A stretch of 64,000 nt of DNA from Terrabacter tumescens (GTDB taxonomy: Bacteria; Actinomycetota; Actinomycetes; Actinomycetales; Dermatophilaceae). Numbering within the stretch: the first letter of the stretch is position 1; every line of letters begins with the position of its first letter. Both the position numbers and the translations under genes were made by a program. The stretch spans positions 558,001 to 622,000 of the forward strand of contig NZ_BMNZ01000003.1 of assembly GCF_014646815.1 (NCBI RefSeq), in the 5' to 3' direction. A model generated the notes under the pieces. It searched no databases. It was not told the origin of the DNA and worked only from the letters and a program-made list of their open reading frames with translations. Of the stretch, positions 16,599-25,192 are shown in pieces.

Positions 16599-16922
16599 CT
16601 AGAGGGCGCCCCGGTCCACGACCTCCTGGGCGAGGACGTGGAGCTTGCGGTTCTGGGCCATGCTCGCCTCGCGGAGCCGGTCGAACGCCTCGGCCTGGGT
16701 GATCTTCTCCATGGCCATCAGCACCCCGATCGCCGCCCCGATCGTGCGGGAGTGCACGAGGGCGCTGGTGAGGTTCTCGGCTCGCATCTCGGAGGCGTCG
16801 AGCCGCTCCAGGGCGTCGAGGAGGTACTCCTCGGTCGTCGCGGGCAGGATGCGTTCGACCTGCGAGGGATCCACGAGATGGGCGTGGTCGACCTCGGACA
16901 CAGATGCACGGCGCTGCTTCAC
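16599..16922 (-). CDS. ANTAR-domain protein (short)
   Basis: A 107-aa protein that is essentially a single ANTAR RNA-binding domain (TIGAAIGVLMAMEKITQAEA, FDRLREASMAQNRKLHVLAQ) after a 40-residue helical lead. GTG 16922 follows CAGGAGT; the longer frame from ATG 17027 adds a low-complexity Arg-rich leader and is less likely. Without a sensor domain it would need a partner or be constitutive. It is the fifth ANTAR gene in 7.7 kb. Confidence 0.78.
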   Translation of the reverse strand: MKQRRASVSEVDHAHLVDPSQVERILPATTEEYLLDALERLDASEMRAENLTSALVHSRTIGAAIGVLMAMEKITQAEAFDRLREASMAQNRKLHVLAQEVVDRGAL

Positions 16923-17092
16923 GGCATACTCCTGCGGCTCGTCTCGACGGGTGCGGGCCCGGGCATCGGGCTGCCCCACCAGCGTACGAACAGACGCGGG
17001 CCGATGGCCAGATGCAGCCCTCGGCATCTGGCACCATCCGCTGGGTGGGCCCTCGCTGGCCGCCGCCGCAGCGGGCAGGGGACGATGGGCCC

Positions 17093-17377
17093 ATGGCGAA
17101 GTCAGGGCGCGGCCCTCGGTTCTTCAAGCGCAAAGGCGACGACCTGACCGTCAAGGACGCCGAGGGGCACAAGCACCATGCCGCCCTCGAGCCCGTCGAC
17201 GCGGACAACACCCACGAGGACGGGTCGTTCATCCTCGGCTACTGCAAGAGCTGCGACTGGACCGGACCTGCACGCCGGGCGCGCGACAAGGCCCGCAAGG
17301 ACGCCCTCGCGCACGTCGACGAGTGTCCGAGCAAGGGCAAGGTCCGGCTCGGCGTGAGCGAGCAGGACCCGCGCTGA
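17093..17377 (+). CDS. Small hypothetical protein with C-x2-C...H-x3-C motif
   Basis: A 94-aa basic protein (MAKSGRGPRFFKRKGDDLTV). The segment YCKSCDWTGPARRARDKARK followed by HVDEC contains Cys-x2-Cys and His-x3-Cys, a plausible small zinc site. No membrane span or signal. ATG 17093 is the start most consistent with the conserved-looking part, though no strong ribosome site is seen. Lies just upstream of the NRPS gene on the same strand. Function unknown. Confidence 0.55.
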   Translation: MAKSGRGPRFFKRKGDDLTVKDAEGHKHHAALEPVDADNTHEDGSFILGYCKSCDWTGPARRARDKARKDALAHVDECPSKGKVRLGVSEQDPR

Positions 17378-17491
17378 CCGAGGCTCCTCCGCCCGATCCG
17401 GACGTGTGGCACCGTCCGTTCACCTGACGGCACTAGGTTCGGCATGGAGGCGCTCGGCGGGTCGGACGGGCGCCCCGGACGAGGAGGGCGC

Positions 17492-20400
17492 GTGGTGGAT
17501 CCCCTGCTGGCAGGCGACCGTGCCGCTGCGCCCAGGACCCTCGTCGACGTGCTGGCCGACGTCACGGCCCGCCACCCCGACGCCCCTGCCGTCGACGACA
17601 CCCGGACGGTGCTGACCTACACCGAGCTGACCGAGCACGCCCGCCGGCTCGCCCTCGAGCTCGCAGCCGCTGGCGTATGCCGTGGGGACCGGGTGGGAGT
17701 GCGCGCTCCGTCCGGCACGGTCGACCTCTACGTCGCGGTGCTCGCCGTCCTGCACGCCGGTGCCGCCTACGTCCCGGTCGACGTCGACGACCCGCCGGAG
17801 CGGGCCGACCTCGTCTTCGGCGAGGCGCGCGTGTCAGCCGTCGTCGGTGCACGCCGGCAGGTCACGGTGCCGGCGCACGTCCGGGGGACGCGTCGTGCGA
17901 CGGCCCGTCCGGCTCGGGGTGTGCTGCCCGAGGTGCGGGTCGAGGACGACGCGTGGGTCATCTTCACCTCGGGGTCGACGGGCGTGCCCAAGGGTGTGGC
18001 CGTGTCGCACCGGTCGGCGGCAGCCTTCGTCGACGCCGAGGCGCGGATGTTCTTGCAGGACAGCCCGATCGGACCCGGTGACCGGGTGCTCGCCGGGCTC
18101 TCGGTCGCCTTCGACGCCTCGTGCGAGGAGATGTGGCTCGCCTGGGGTCACGGCGCGTGCCTCGTGCCGGCGCCCCGCAGCCTCGTGCGCACCGGGATGG
18201 ACCTCGGTCCGTGGCTCGTGGCGCAGGACGTGACGGTCGTCTCGACGGTGCCGACCCTCGCGGCCCTGTGGCCGGCCGAGGCGCTCGAGCCGGTGCGGCT
18301 GCTCGTCTTCGGCGGCGAGGCCTGCCCACCCGAGCTCGCGGAGCGGCTCGTCTCGCCGGACCGCGAGGTGTGGAACACCTACGGCCCGACCGAGGCGACG
18401 GTCGTCTCCTGCGGGGCCCGCCTCGACGGGACCTCGCCGATCCGGATCGGCCTGCCCCTCGACGGCTGGGACCTCGCCGTCGTCGGGCCTGACGAGCTGC
18501 CCGTGGGGGTCGGGGAGACCGGGCAGCTGATCATCGGCGGGGTCGGCCTCGCCCGCTACCTCGACCCGGCCAAGGACGCCGAGAAGTACGCGCCGATGCC
18601 GACCCTCGGGTGGGACCGCGCGTACCGGTCCGGCGACCTCGTGGTCAACGACCCTGACGGCCTCGTGTTCGTCGGTCGTGCCGACGAGCAGGTCAAGCTC
18701 GGCGGGCGCCGCATCGAGCTCGGGGAGGTCGATGCGGCCCTGCAGTCGCTCCCCCACGTCTCCGGCGCGGCGGCGGCCGTGAAGACGACGACCGCCGGCA
18801 GCCAGGTTCTCGTCGGCTATGTCGTCCCCGACCCTCCGGACGCGTTCGACCGGCACGCGGCGCTGGCGCGGCTGCACGAGGAGCTGCCCGCGGCCCTCGT
18901 GCCGGTGCTCGCCGTCGTCGACACCCTGCCGACCCGCACCTCGGGCAAGGTCGACCGGGCCGCCCTCCCCTGGCCGCTGCAGGACGTCGGCGACGACGAC
19001 GGGCCGAGCGACCTCGCCGGCACGGCCGCATGGCTCGCGGCGCAGTGGACCGCCGTGCTCGGCACGACCGTGCGGTCCGCGGGGGCGGACTTCTTCGACC
19101 TCGGCGGCGGCAGCCTGTCGTCGGCCCGACTCGTCTCCCTGCTGCGCGGGCGCTACCCCACCGTCACCGTGGCCGACGTCCACGCGCACCCGCGCCTCGG
19201 GGCGCAGGCCGAGCTCCTCGAGACGATGGACCAGGGCGGGTCCTCGAGGGTCGACCGGACGGTGCGGCGCATCCCGCGCCGGACCCAGCTCGTGCAGACG
19301 GTCGTCTCGGTGGTCCTGCTCACGGTCAAGGGCCTGCAGTGGCTCGTGGCCCTGGCCACCCTCACCGAACTGCTCCGGCTCTTCGACCTGGCCAAGTGGT
19401 CCGTGCCCGCGTCCTGGTGGGTCCTTGCCGTCGGCTGGGTGGCGTTCATCAGCCCGCTCGGGCGGATGGGCTTGTCCGCGTTGGCCGCTCGCGTGCTGCT
19501 CGCCGGCGTGGCGCCCGGCACCTACGCTCGCGGCGGGAGCGTCCAGCTGCGCCTCTGGGCCGCGGAGCGCTTCGCCGACGCCATGGGGGCCATCACGATG
19601 GCCGGCGCCCCGTGGATCATCTACTACGCGCGGATGCTCGGCGCCTCGATCGGCGCCGGTGTCGACCTGCACAGCGTGCCACCGGTCACGGGCATGCTGA
19701 CCATCGGCGCGGGCGCCAGCATCGAGCCCGAGGTCGACCTGTCCGGCTACTGGATCGACGGCGACCTCGTGCACGTCGGACCGGTCCACATCGGGCGCGA
19801 GGCCGTCGTCGGGGCCCGCAGCACCATCGGCCCCGACGTCCACATCGGCCGCGGCGTCGTCGTCGAGGCCGGCTCGACCGTGCTGAGGTCCGTGCGTCCG
19901 GGTCGGGTCGTCGCCGGCTCGCCCGCTCAGCGCGTCACCTCGTCCGATCGGTCGGGCTGGCCCTCGGAGCGCCCTCCGGCGGCGCGGGCGTGGCTCGCGG
20001 TCTACGGCGCCTCCGGGGTGCTCCTGTCGGTCCTGCCCTTCTTGGCCCTGCTCCCCGGGGCGTTGCTCGCCGGTGGCGCCGTCGGGAGGGCGGGCGCCGG
20101 CGACGCGGTCGTCGCGGCCTACGCGGCCGTGCCCCTCGTGACCGTGCTGGGACTGGCCACGCTCGCGGCCGTCACCATCGTGCTCGTCCGGCTGCTCGGG
20201 CTCGGGCTGCGGGAGGGGTGGTTCCCGGTGCGCAGCAGGGTCGGGTGGCAGGTGTGGGCCACCGAGCGGCTGCTCGACCAGGCTCGCACCCTGCTCTTCC
20301 CGATCTACGCCAGCCTCGTGACGCCGTCGTGGCTACGCGCCCTCGGCGCCAAGGTCGGCCGCGACGTCGAGGCCTCGACCGTGCTCCTGCTCCCGTCCAT

Positions 20401-21463
20401 GACGTCCGTCGCCGACGGCGCCTTCCTCGCCGACGACACGATGGTCGCCACCTACGAGCTCGCGCACGGCTGGGTGCACATCGCCCCCGCCAAGGTCGGC
20501 AAGCGGGCCTTCCTCGGCAACAGCGGGATGACCGCGCCCGGCCGCCGGGTGCCCAAGCACGGGCTCGTCGCGGTCCTGTCCGCAGCGCCGCAGAAGGCCA
20601 AGGCGGGGTCGAGCTGGATCGGCAGCCCACCGGTGCGTCTGCGCCGGCCCCCGCAGGGCTCCGAAGGCGAGCGCACCTTCGCACCACCCTTGCGGCTCAA
20701 GGTGATCCGCGGGCTCGTCGAGCTGTGTCGGATCGTGCCGGTCATGGTCACGGTGGCGATCGCCGTCAGTGTCCTCGTCGCCCTCCAGTGGCTCGTCGAC
20801 CGCTACGGGCTCGGCGGCGCGGCCGCGCTCGGCGGTGTCGTCCTCGCCGCCGCAGGCGCCGTCGCGGCCACGGTGACGACGGTCGCGAAGTGGGTCGTCG
20901 TCGGCCGCGTCGGTGCCGTCGAGCACCCCCTGTGGAGCTCCTTCGTCTGGCGCAACGAGGTCGTCGACACCTTCGTCGAGATGGTCGCGGGCCCGTGGTT
21001 CGCGTGGACGGCGACAGGCACCCCCGCGATCAACGTGTGGCTGCGCAGCCTCGGGGCCCGGATCGGCCACGGGGTCTGGTGCGAGACGTACTGGCTCCCG
21101 GAGGCGGACCTCGTGACCCTCGGCGAGGGCGCGACCGTCAACCGGGGCTGCGTCCTCCAGACCCACCTCTTCCATGATCGAATCATGAGCATGGACACGG
21201 TCACGCTCGAGGACGGCGCCACCCTCGGCCCCAACGGGGTCATCCTCCCGGCGGCCAGCATCGGACGGGCGGCCACCGTCGGCCCGGGCTCGCTCGTGCT
21301 GCGCGGCGAGTCCGTGCCCGCCGGGACCCGCTGGACCGGCAACCCGATCGCGTCGTGGAGCGGTGCCCGGCTCGCGGTCGACGACGCCCCGGCCGAGGCG
21401 TCGGTGCAGGCCGGTTCGCAGGCCGGTTCGCAGGCCGGGTCGGCCCGGGCCGACGCCCGATGA
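17492..21463 (+). CDS. Pls/PosA-family nonribosomal peptide synthetase (A-T-membrane/LbH architecture)
   Basis: Single-module synthetase of about 1323 aa. An adenylation domain (about 10-490) has FTSGSTGVPKGVAVSHR, FDASCEEMW, NTYGPTEATV, YRSGDLV and the catalytic Lys in RTSGKVDRAALP. A carrier domain holds the phosphopantetheine Ser541 (DLGGGSLSS). The C-terminal ~750 residues carry several membrane segments between soluble blocks with left-handed beta-helix hexapeptide turns (VHIGREAVVGARSTIGPDVH), the Pls/PosA terminal region. There is no condensation or thioesterase domain. GTG 17492 is preferred (GAGGAGGG upstream); ATG 17444 is possible. The product is probably a homopolymeric or short amino-acid conjugate (inference). 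The C-terminus ends in three QAGS repeats. The stop overlaps the M1 peptidase start. Confidence 0.88.
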   Translation: MVDPLLAGDRAAAPRTLVDVLADVTARHPDAPAVDDTRTVLTYTELTEHARRLALELAAAGVCRGDRVGVRAPSGTVDLYVAVLAVLHAGAAYVPVDVDDPPERADLVFGEARVSAVVGARRQVTVPAHVRGTRRATARPARGVLPEVRVEDDAWVIFTSGSTGVPKGVAVSHRSAAAFVDAEARMFLQDSPIGPGDRVLAGLSVAFDASCEEMWLAWGHGACLVPAPRSLVRTGMDLGPWLVAQDVTVVSTVPTLAALWPAEALEPVRLLVFGGEACPPELAERLVSPDREVWNTYGPTEATVVSCGARLDGTSPIRIGLPLDGWDLAVVGPDELPVGVGETGQLIIGGVGLARYLDPAKDAEKYAPMPTLGWDRAYRSGDLVVNDPDGLVFVGRADEQVKLGGRRIELGEVDAALQSLPHVSGAAAAVKTTTAGSQVLVGYVVPDPPDAFDRHAALARLHEELPAALVPVLAVVDTLPTRTSGKVDRAALPWPLQDVGDDDGPSDLAGTAAWLAAQWTAVLGTTVRSAGADFFDLGGGSLSSARLVSLLRGRYPTVTVADVHAHPRLGAQAELLETMDQGGSSRVDRTVRRIPRRTQLVQTVVSVVLLTVKGLQWLVALATLTELLRLFDLAKWSVPASWWVLAVGWVAFISPLGRMGLSALAARVLLAGVAPGTYARGGSVQLRLWAAERFADAMGAITMAGAPWIIYYARMLGASIGAGVDLHSVPPVTGMLTIGAGASIEPEVDLSGYWIDGDLVHVGPVHIGREAVVGARSTIGPDVHIGRGVVVEAGSTVLRSVRPGRVVAGSPAQRVTSSDRSGWPSERPPAARAWLAVYGASGVLLSVLPFLALLPGALLAGGAVGRAGAGDAVVAAYAAVPLVTVLGLATLAAVTIVLVRLLGLGLREGWFPVRSRVGWQVWATERLLDQARTLLFPIYASLVTPSWLRALGAKVGRDVEASTVLLLPSMTSVADGAFLADDTMVATYELAHGWVHIAPAKVGKRAFLGNSGMTAPGRRVPKHGLVAVLSAAPQKAKAGSSWIGSPPVRLRRPPQGSEGERTFAPPLRLKVIRGLVELCRIVPVMVTVAIAVSVLVALQWLVDRYGLGGAAALGGVVLAAAGAVAATVTTVAKWVVVGRVGAVEHPLWSSFVWRNEVVDTFVEMVAGPWFAWTATGTPAINVWLRSLGARIGHGVWCETYWLPEADLVTLGEGATVNRGCVLQTHLFHDRIMSMDTVTLEDGATLGPNGVILPAASIGRAATVGPGSLVLRGESVPAGTRWTGNPIASWSGARLAVDDAPAEASVQAGSQAGSQAGSARADAR
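21407..21442 (+). repeat. Three in-frame 12-bp tandem repeats at NRPS C-terminus
   Basis: CAGGCCGGTTCG occurs three times in a row (third copy GGGTCG), encoding QAGSQAGSQAGS in the disordered C-terminal tail. Copy number is likely to vary between strains. Confidence 0.85.
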
Positions 21464-22836
21464 GCGGCGGCGCCGCCCACCCGCCCCACGCGCTCACCGA
21501 CACGTACACGCCCGACCGTGGCGACCCGGCATACGTCGTCACGCACTACGACCTCGAGCTCGACTACAAGGTGGCGACCAACCGACTCGCCGGGCGCGCG
21601 GTCCTCGAGCTCACCGTCGTCGAGGACGCGCGCAGGCTCGTCGTCGACCTCGTCGGCCTGCGCGTCTCCAAGGTGACCGTCGGTGACGCCCCGGCCAAGT
21701 GGGTGCACCGCGGCCCACGCGTCGTCATCACCCCGTCCACCCCGCTGCACCGCGGGCAGCGCACCCGCATCACGATGACGTATGCCGGCACGCCCGGTCC
21801 CGCGACCACGCTCTGGGGCGATGTCGGCTGGGAGGAGCTCAGCGAGGGTGCGCTCGTGGCCGCGCAGCCCAACGGCGCCGCGACGTGGTTCCCCTGCAAC
21901 GACCACCCGAGGCACAAGGCCACCTACCGGATCGCCTTCGAGTGCGACTCCCCCTACGACGTCGTGGCGACCGGGACGCTCGTGGCGACCCGGTCGCGCG
22001 GCAGCCGGACGCGGCGCGTCTTCGAGCAGCACGTCCCGATGGCGACCTACCTCGCGACGGTCCACGTCGGGCACTACGTGCGCCGGCCGCTCGGGCCCGC
22101 CGACGTGCCGATCACGGTGCTGCTGCCCGCGGGCCACGAGCGTCCCGTCATGCACGACCTCGGCCGCCTGCCCGAGATGACCCGGCTCTTCCGGTCGCTC
22201 TTCGGGCCGTACCCCTTCGACGACTACACCGTCGTCGTCACGGCAGACGACCTCGAGATCCCCCTCGAGGCGCACACCCTGGCGACCTTCGGACCCAACT
22301 GGCTCGACGGGCACCGGCACCACGAGCGGCTCGTCGCCCACGAGCTGGCGCACCAGTGGTTCGGCAACAGCCTGACCCCCGCGACGTGGGCCGACATCTG
22401 GCTCAACGAGGGCTTCGCCTGCTACGCCGAGTGGCTCTGGGGCGAGCACGCCGACGGCGTCCCTGCCGCGACGAGCGCGCAGAGCCACTGGTCGCGGCTC
22501 GCCCGCCTGCCGCAGGACCTCGTCCTCGGCGACCCGGGACCCGACCTGATGTTCGACGACCGCGTCTACAAGCGCGGCGCCCTCACCCTGCACGCGCTGC
22601 GGCTCCGGGTGGGCGACGGAGCGTTCTTCGACCTGCTGCGCGACTGGGCGGCCGGCCACCGGCACGGGTCGGTGACCACCGACGACTTCGTCGACCTCGC
22701 GGAGGTGCACGCCCGGCGTGCCTCGGCCGGTGTGGGCAGCACCGGTGACGCCGCCGCCGAGCGGGTCAGGGACCTGCTCGAGCAGTGGTTGTGGGCGACC
22801 GACCTGCCGCCGCTCGCGCCGACGGCCGGGGGCTGA
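21460..22836 (+). CDS. M1-family metallopeptidase (aminopeptidase N-like)
   Basis: Zinc metallopeptidase of 458 aa, the short actinobacterial M1 form with N-terminal beta domain and catalytic domain only. HELAHQWFG (zinc ligands and Glu) and NEGFACYAE (third ligand Glu) give the full HExxH-x18-E site. The canonical GAMEN exopeptidase motif is replaced by a region reading EIPLEAHTLATFG. No signal peptide, so cytosolic. ATG 21460 overlaps the NRPS stop (ATGA), so the two are translationally coupled. A role in processing the NRPS product or its precursor is an inference from this coupling. Confidence 0.88.
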   Translation: MSGGAAHPPHALTDTYTPDRGDPAYVVTHYDLELDYKVATNRLAGRAVLELTVVEDARRLVVDLVGLRVSKVTVGDAPAKWVHRGPRVVITPSTPLHRGQRTRITMTYAGTPGPATTLWGDVGWEELSEGALVAAQPNGAATWFPCNDHPRHKATYRIAFECDSPYDVVATGTLVATRSRGSRTRRVFEQHVPMATYLATVHVGHYVRRPLGPADVPITVLLPAGHERPVMHDLGRLPEMTRLFRSLFGPYPFDDYTVVVTADDLEIPLEAHTLATFGPNWLDGHRHHERLVAHELAHQWFGNSLTPATWADIWLNEGFACYAEWLWGEHADGVPAATSAQSHWSRLARLPQDLVLGDPGPDLMFDDRVYKRGALTLHALRLRVGDGAFFDLLRDWAAGHRHGSVTTDDFVDLAEVHARRASAGVGSTGDAAAERVRDLLEQWLWATDLPPLAPTAGG

Positions 22837-22870
22837 CCGGGGCCGACAGGCGGCTCGCGGTCGCGGCCGG

Positions 22871-23548
22871 TCAGTGGTGGCGGACCTCGAACGGACCGTC
22901 GGCCGACAGCAGGGCGACGGCGGCGGCGTGCCCGACAGGCGCGGCGATGTCCACCACCACCAGGCGAGGCAGGCCCGGCACCACCTCGGAGGGGACGCCG
23001 GGGCGCGGGGTGACGAAGGAGGCCGGCTCGATGAGCAGCCCCACGCCCAGGGCCTTCAAGGCGGCCTCCTTGCGCACCCACGTCGTGGCACGGCCCTGAG
23101 CCTCGGCTCCGGCGGCGCCCTCGCCTCGTTCCCGGGGGTGGAGGGCCACCTCCTCGAAACCCTCGAAGCGGGTCCCCTCGACCTCATCGACGTCGATGCC
23201 GACCGGGGCGGAGCGCGTCAGGGCGAGAGCGACGACGGTCCCGGCACGGCTCAGGGACAGGTGGAGCCCGGGGTCGTCGAGCAGGACGGGGCGACCGTGC
23301 TGTCGACCGCAGTCGGGGCAGGTCCGGTCGAAGCGCAGCGACCCAGGAGGTCGGCGCAGGAGCCGACCGACCTGCGACCGCGCCAGCAGGTGCAGCTCGA
23401 GGTAGGCCCGCACCGACGGCCCGTCGGCGAGGCGAGCCAGGCGCTCGCGCTCGTGGTCGTCGAGCGCCCCGGCGTCGGCCGAGCCGCGCGCCGGTGCCGG
23501 AGACGCAGCCGTGTCGAGCACCCAGGCGTCGACGACGGCTTCAGCCAT
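22871..23548 (-). CDS. 4'-phosphopantetheinyl transferase (Sfp type)
   Basis: Transfers phosphopantetheine from CoA to carrier-domain serines. 225 aa, the Sfp/AcpT size. Magnesium motif GIDVDEVE and the second motif WVRKEAALKALG are intact, and LHLSLSRAG is also typical. A CxxC (CPDCGRQHG) near residue 90 is common in actinobacterial members. ATG 23548 overlaps the upstream small gene by 8 nt. It converges with the NRPS/peptidase pair and most likely activates Ser541 of the NRPS. Confidence 0.88.
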   Translation of the reverse strand: MAEAVVDAWVLDTAASPAPARGSADAGALDDHERERLARLADGPSVRAYLELHLLARSQVGRLLRRPPGSLRFDRTCPDCGRQHGRPVLLDDPGLHLSLSRAGTVVALALTRSAPVGIDVDEVEGTRFEGFEEVALHPRERGEGAAGAEAQGRATTWVRKEAALKALGVGLLIEPASFVTPRPGVPSEVVPGLPRLVVVDIAAPVGHAAAVALLSADGPFEVRHH

Positions 23549-23786
23549 CCGACGCCGTGGGCGGCGTGCGGTCCGGCGGCGCCACCTGCTCGCGCAGGGC
23601 GAAGGACAGCCGGTCACGTGCCGCGTGCTCGACGAGCACGGGCACGAAGTCACGCACCGGGCCGGTGAGCTCCGAGTGCGCGAGCCTCACCGCCGCCTCG
23701 ACGACGTCGGCATCCAGCTGGGGGAAGTGCTCCTGCAGGCGCAGCCGGACGTCGGTCAGGGCGCTCAGCTCGTCGGCACGGTCCAC
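23541..23786 (-). CDS. Three-helix bundle dimerisation domain protein
   Basis: An 81-aa helical protein: VRLRLQEHFPQLDADVVEAA, then RLAHSELTGPVRDFVPVLVE. This matches the short actinobacterial three-helix bundle dimerisation family (RxRLxxxFP, GPVRDFVPVLVE). Overlaps the PPTase gene on the same strand. Function unknown; probably a homodimer. Confidence 0.65.
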   Translation of the reverse strand: MDRADELSALTDVRLRLQEHFPQLDADVVEAAVRLAHSELTGPVRDFVPVLVEHAARDRLSFALREQVAPPDRTPPTASDG

Positions 23787-24109
23787 ACCTCAAGAATCGG
23801 GGCGCCGGGCCCCTCCCGCAAGACCCCTGCGTGACGTACGGGAGACGCGCGCCACGCGTTGGGGCCGATCCCGCGGCCCTCTGCTGCCTGGTGGCACCAC
23901 GTGAGGCAGAAGCTCGCTCCGGGTCACCCAGCCATCCCTCGACACGTTCGAGCGCGAGGATGAGCACGAGTCCCACGCCCGGCGCGGCGAGCGCCAGCAG
24001 AGTCATGTCGGTCCTTTCCTCGGTTCCCAGCCTGGCTGATGCCGGCGGGGTCACCCACGACGACGCCGCCGAGGCACAGGGATGACGTGGCGGCGGGTAC
24101 GTTGACTCC
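23787..24109. other. Intergenic region with a possible small membrane ORF
   Basis: This 323-bp stretch separates divergent transcription units. On the minus strand ATG 24006, with AGGAAAGGAC before it, opens a frame reading MTLLALAAPGVGLVLILALE then RVEGWLGDPERA: one membrane span plus a charged segment. The frame runs on into the helix-bundle gene and ends at 23650 without further homology, so it is unproven. On the plus strand GGGTAC at 24095-24100 lies 9 nt before the sigma-RsbT start, with no good -35. Confidence 0.4.
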
Positions 24110-25192
24110 GTGAGCGCAGCCGAGCGCCCCGGGCCGGTGCCCGGCCACACCGCGGAGGACGTCGCGGGCCTGCTGCCCATGGTCCGGCGCATCGTCGGTG
24201 CCAGGGTCGGCGGGCACCCTGCCGCGGAGGACCTCGTCCAGGAGACGCTGACCCGCGTGCTCGCGGCGTCCTCGACGATCGAGCCGGGGATGCTCGAGCC
24301 GTATGCCATCGTGACGGCCCGCAACGTCGTGGCCTCCATGTGGCGCGACGCCGACCGCAAGAGACGCAACCAGCACCGCGCCCTCGACCTGAGCACGCCT
24401 GATGCGCCCGAGACCCAGGTGGTCCTCGACGAGGAGCAGTCAGCCATGGCCACCGCCCTCGCCCGGCTCACCGACCGCGAGCGCCGCACCCTGCTCGACC
24501 ACGAGGTGACGGGCACCGACACGCGCACCCTCGCCGCGCGCGAGGGCAGCACCGCGGGCGCCGTGGCCGCGCAGCTGAACCGCACCCGCGCCCGCCTGCG
24601 GGTCGAGTACCTCCTGGCCGTCGAGAAGGTGGAGCCACCGACCGACCGCTGCCGACCGGTCCTCATCGCGCTCAGCGGGGGCGACCAACGGCGCCAGCGG
24701 GAGGTCCAGGCGGCCCAGCACCTCCTCGAGTGCGAGCCGTGCGCCCGGCTCAGCCAGCCTCTCCTCGAGCGGGGCCAGCAACGCGACGACAGCCTGCGCA
24801 TCGCCATCAGCGGCGACCCGGACATCGTCTCCGCCCGCGTCGCAGCGCGCGAGCTGGCCGGCCGGCTCGCCTTCGGACCGACCGACCTCACGGTCGTCGC
24901 GACGGCCGTCTCGGAGGTGTGCCGCAACATCGTCCGGTTCGCCGGGTCCGGTGAGGTGGTCGTGGAGCTGCTCGAGACGCCGCGACGCGGCATCCAGGTC
25001 GTGGCCCGCGACGGCGGACCCGGCATACCCGATGTCGAGCGAGCGCTCGGCGACGGCTTCAGCACGTACGGCGGACTCGGCCTGGGTCTGCCCGGGGTGC
25101 GTCGGCTCATGGACGAGTTCGCCATCGCGAGCGAGCCCGGCCACGGGACGACCGTCACCATGACGAAGTGGGAGAGGACGAACGATGGATGA
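24110..25192 (+). CDS. Fusion of ECF-like sigma factor, zinc anti-sigma motif and RsbT-type kinase
   Basis: A 360-aa protein joining three regulatory parts. Residues 20-85 look like sigma region 2 (HPAAEDLVQETLTRVLAASS) and 112-165 like region 4 (LTDRERRTLLDHEV, LAAREGSTAGAVAAQLNRTR). Then H204-x3-C208-x2-C211 (HLLECEPC) is a ZAS anti-sigma zinc motif, with Cys181 as possible fourth ligand. Residues 228-354 are an RsbT serine kinase: E269/N273 in SEVCRNIVRFA, DGGPGIPD at 301, GGLGLGLPGVRRLMDEF at 321. The start is GTG 24110. The stop overlaps rsbR by 8 nt. In stressosomes RsbT phosphorylates RsbR and RsbS and, when released, activates an RsbU partner; here the released kinase would carry its own sigma factor. 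Confidence 0.82.
   Translation: MSAAERPGPVPGHTAEDVAGLLPMVRRIVGARVGGHPAAEDLVQETLTRVLAASSTIEPGMLEPYAIVTARNVVASMWRDADRKRRNQHRALDLSTPDAPETQVVLDEEQSAMATALARLTDRERRTLLDHEVTGTDTRTLAAREGSTAGAVAAQLNRTRARLRVEYLLAVEKVEPPTDRCRPVLIALSGGDQRRQREVQAAQHLLECEPCARLSQPLLERGQQRDDSLRIAISGDPDIVSARVAARELAGRLAFGPTDLTVVATAVSEVCRNIVRFAGSGEVVVELLETPRRGIQVVARDGGPGIPDVERALGDGFSTYGGLGLGLPGVRRLMDEFAIASEPGHGTTVTMTKWERTNDG

Noticed and set aside
17834..19843. 669-codon minus-strand frame inside the NRPS gene
   Set aside because: Complementary shadow of adenylation-domain codons; no motif.
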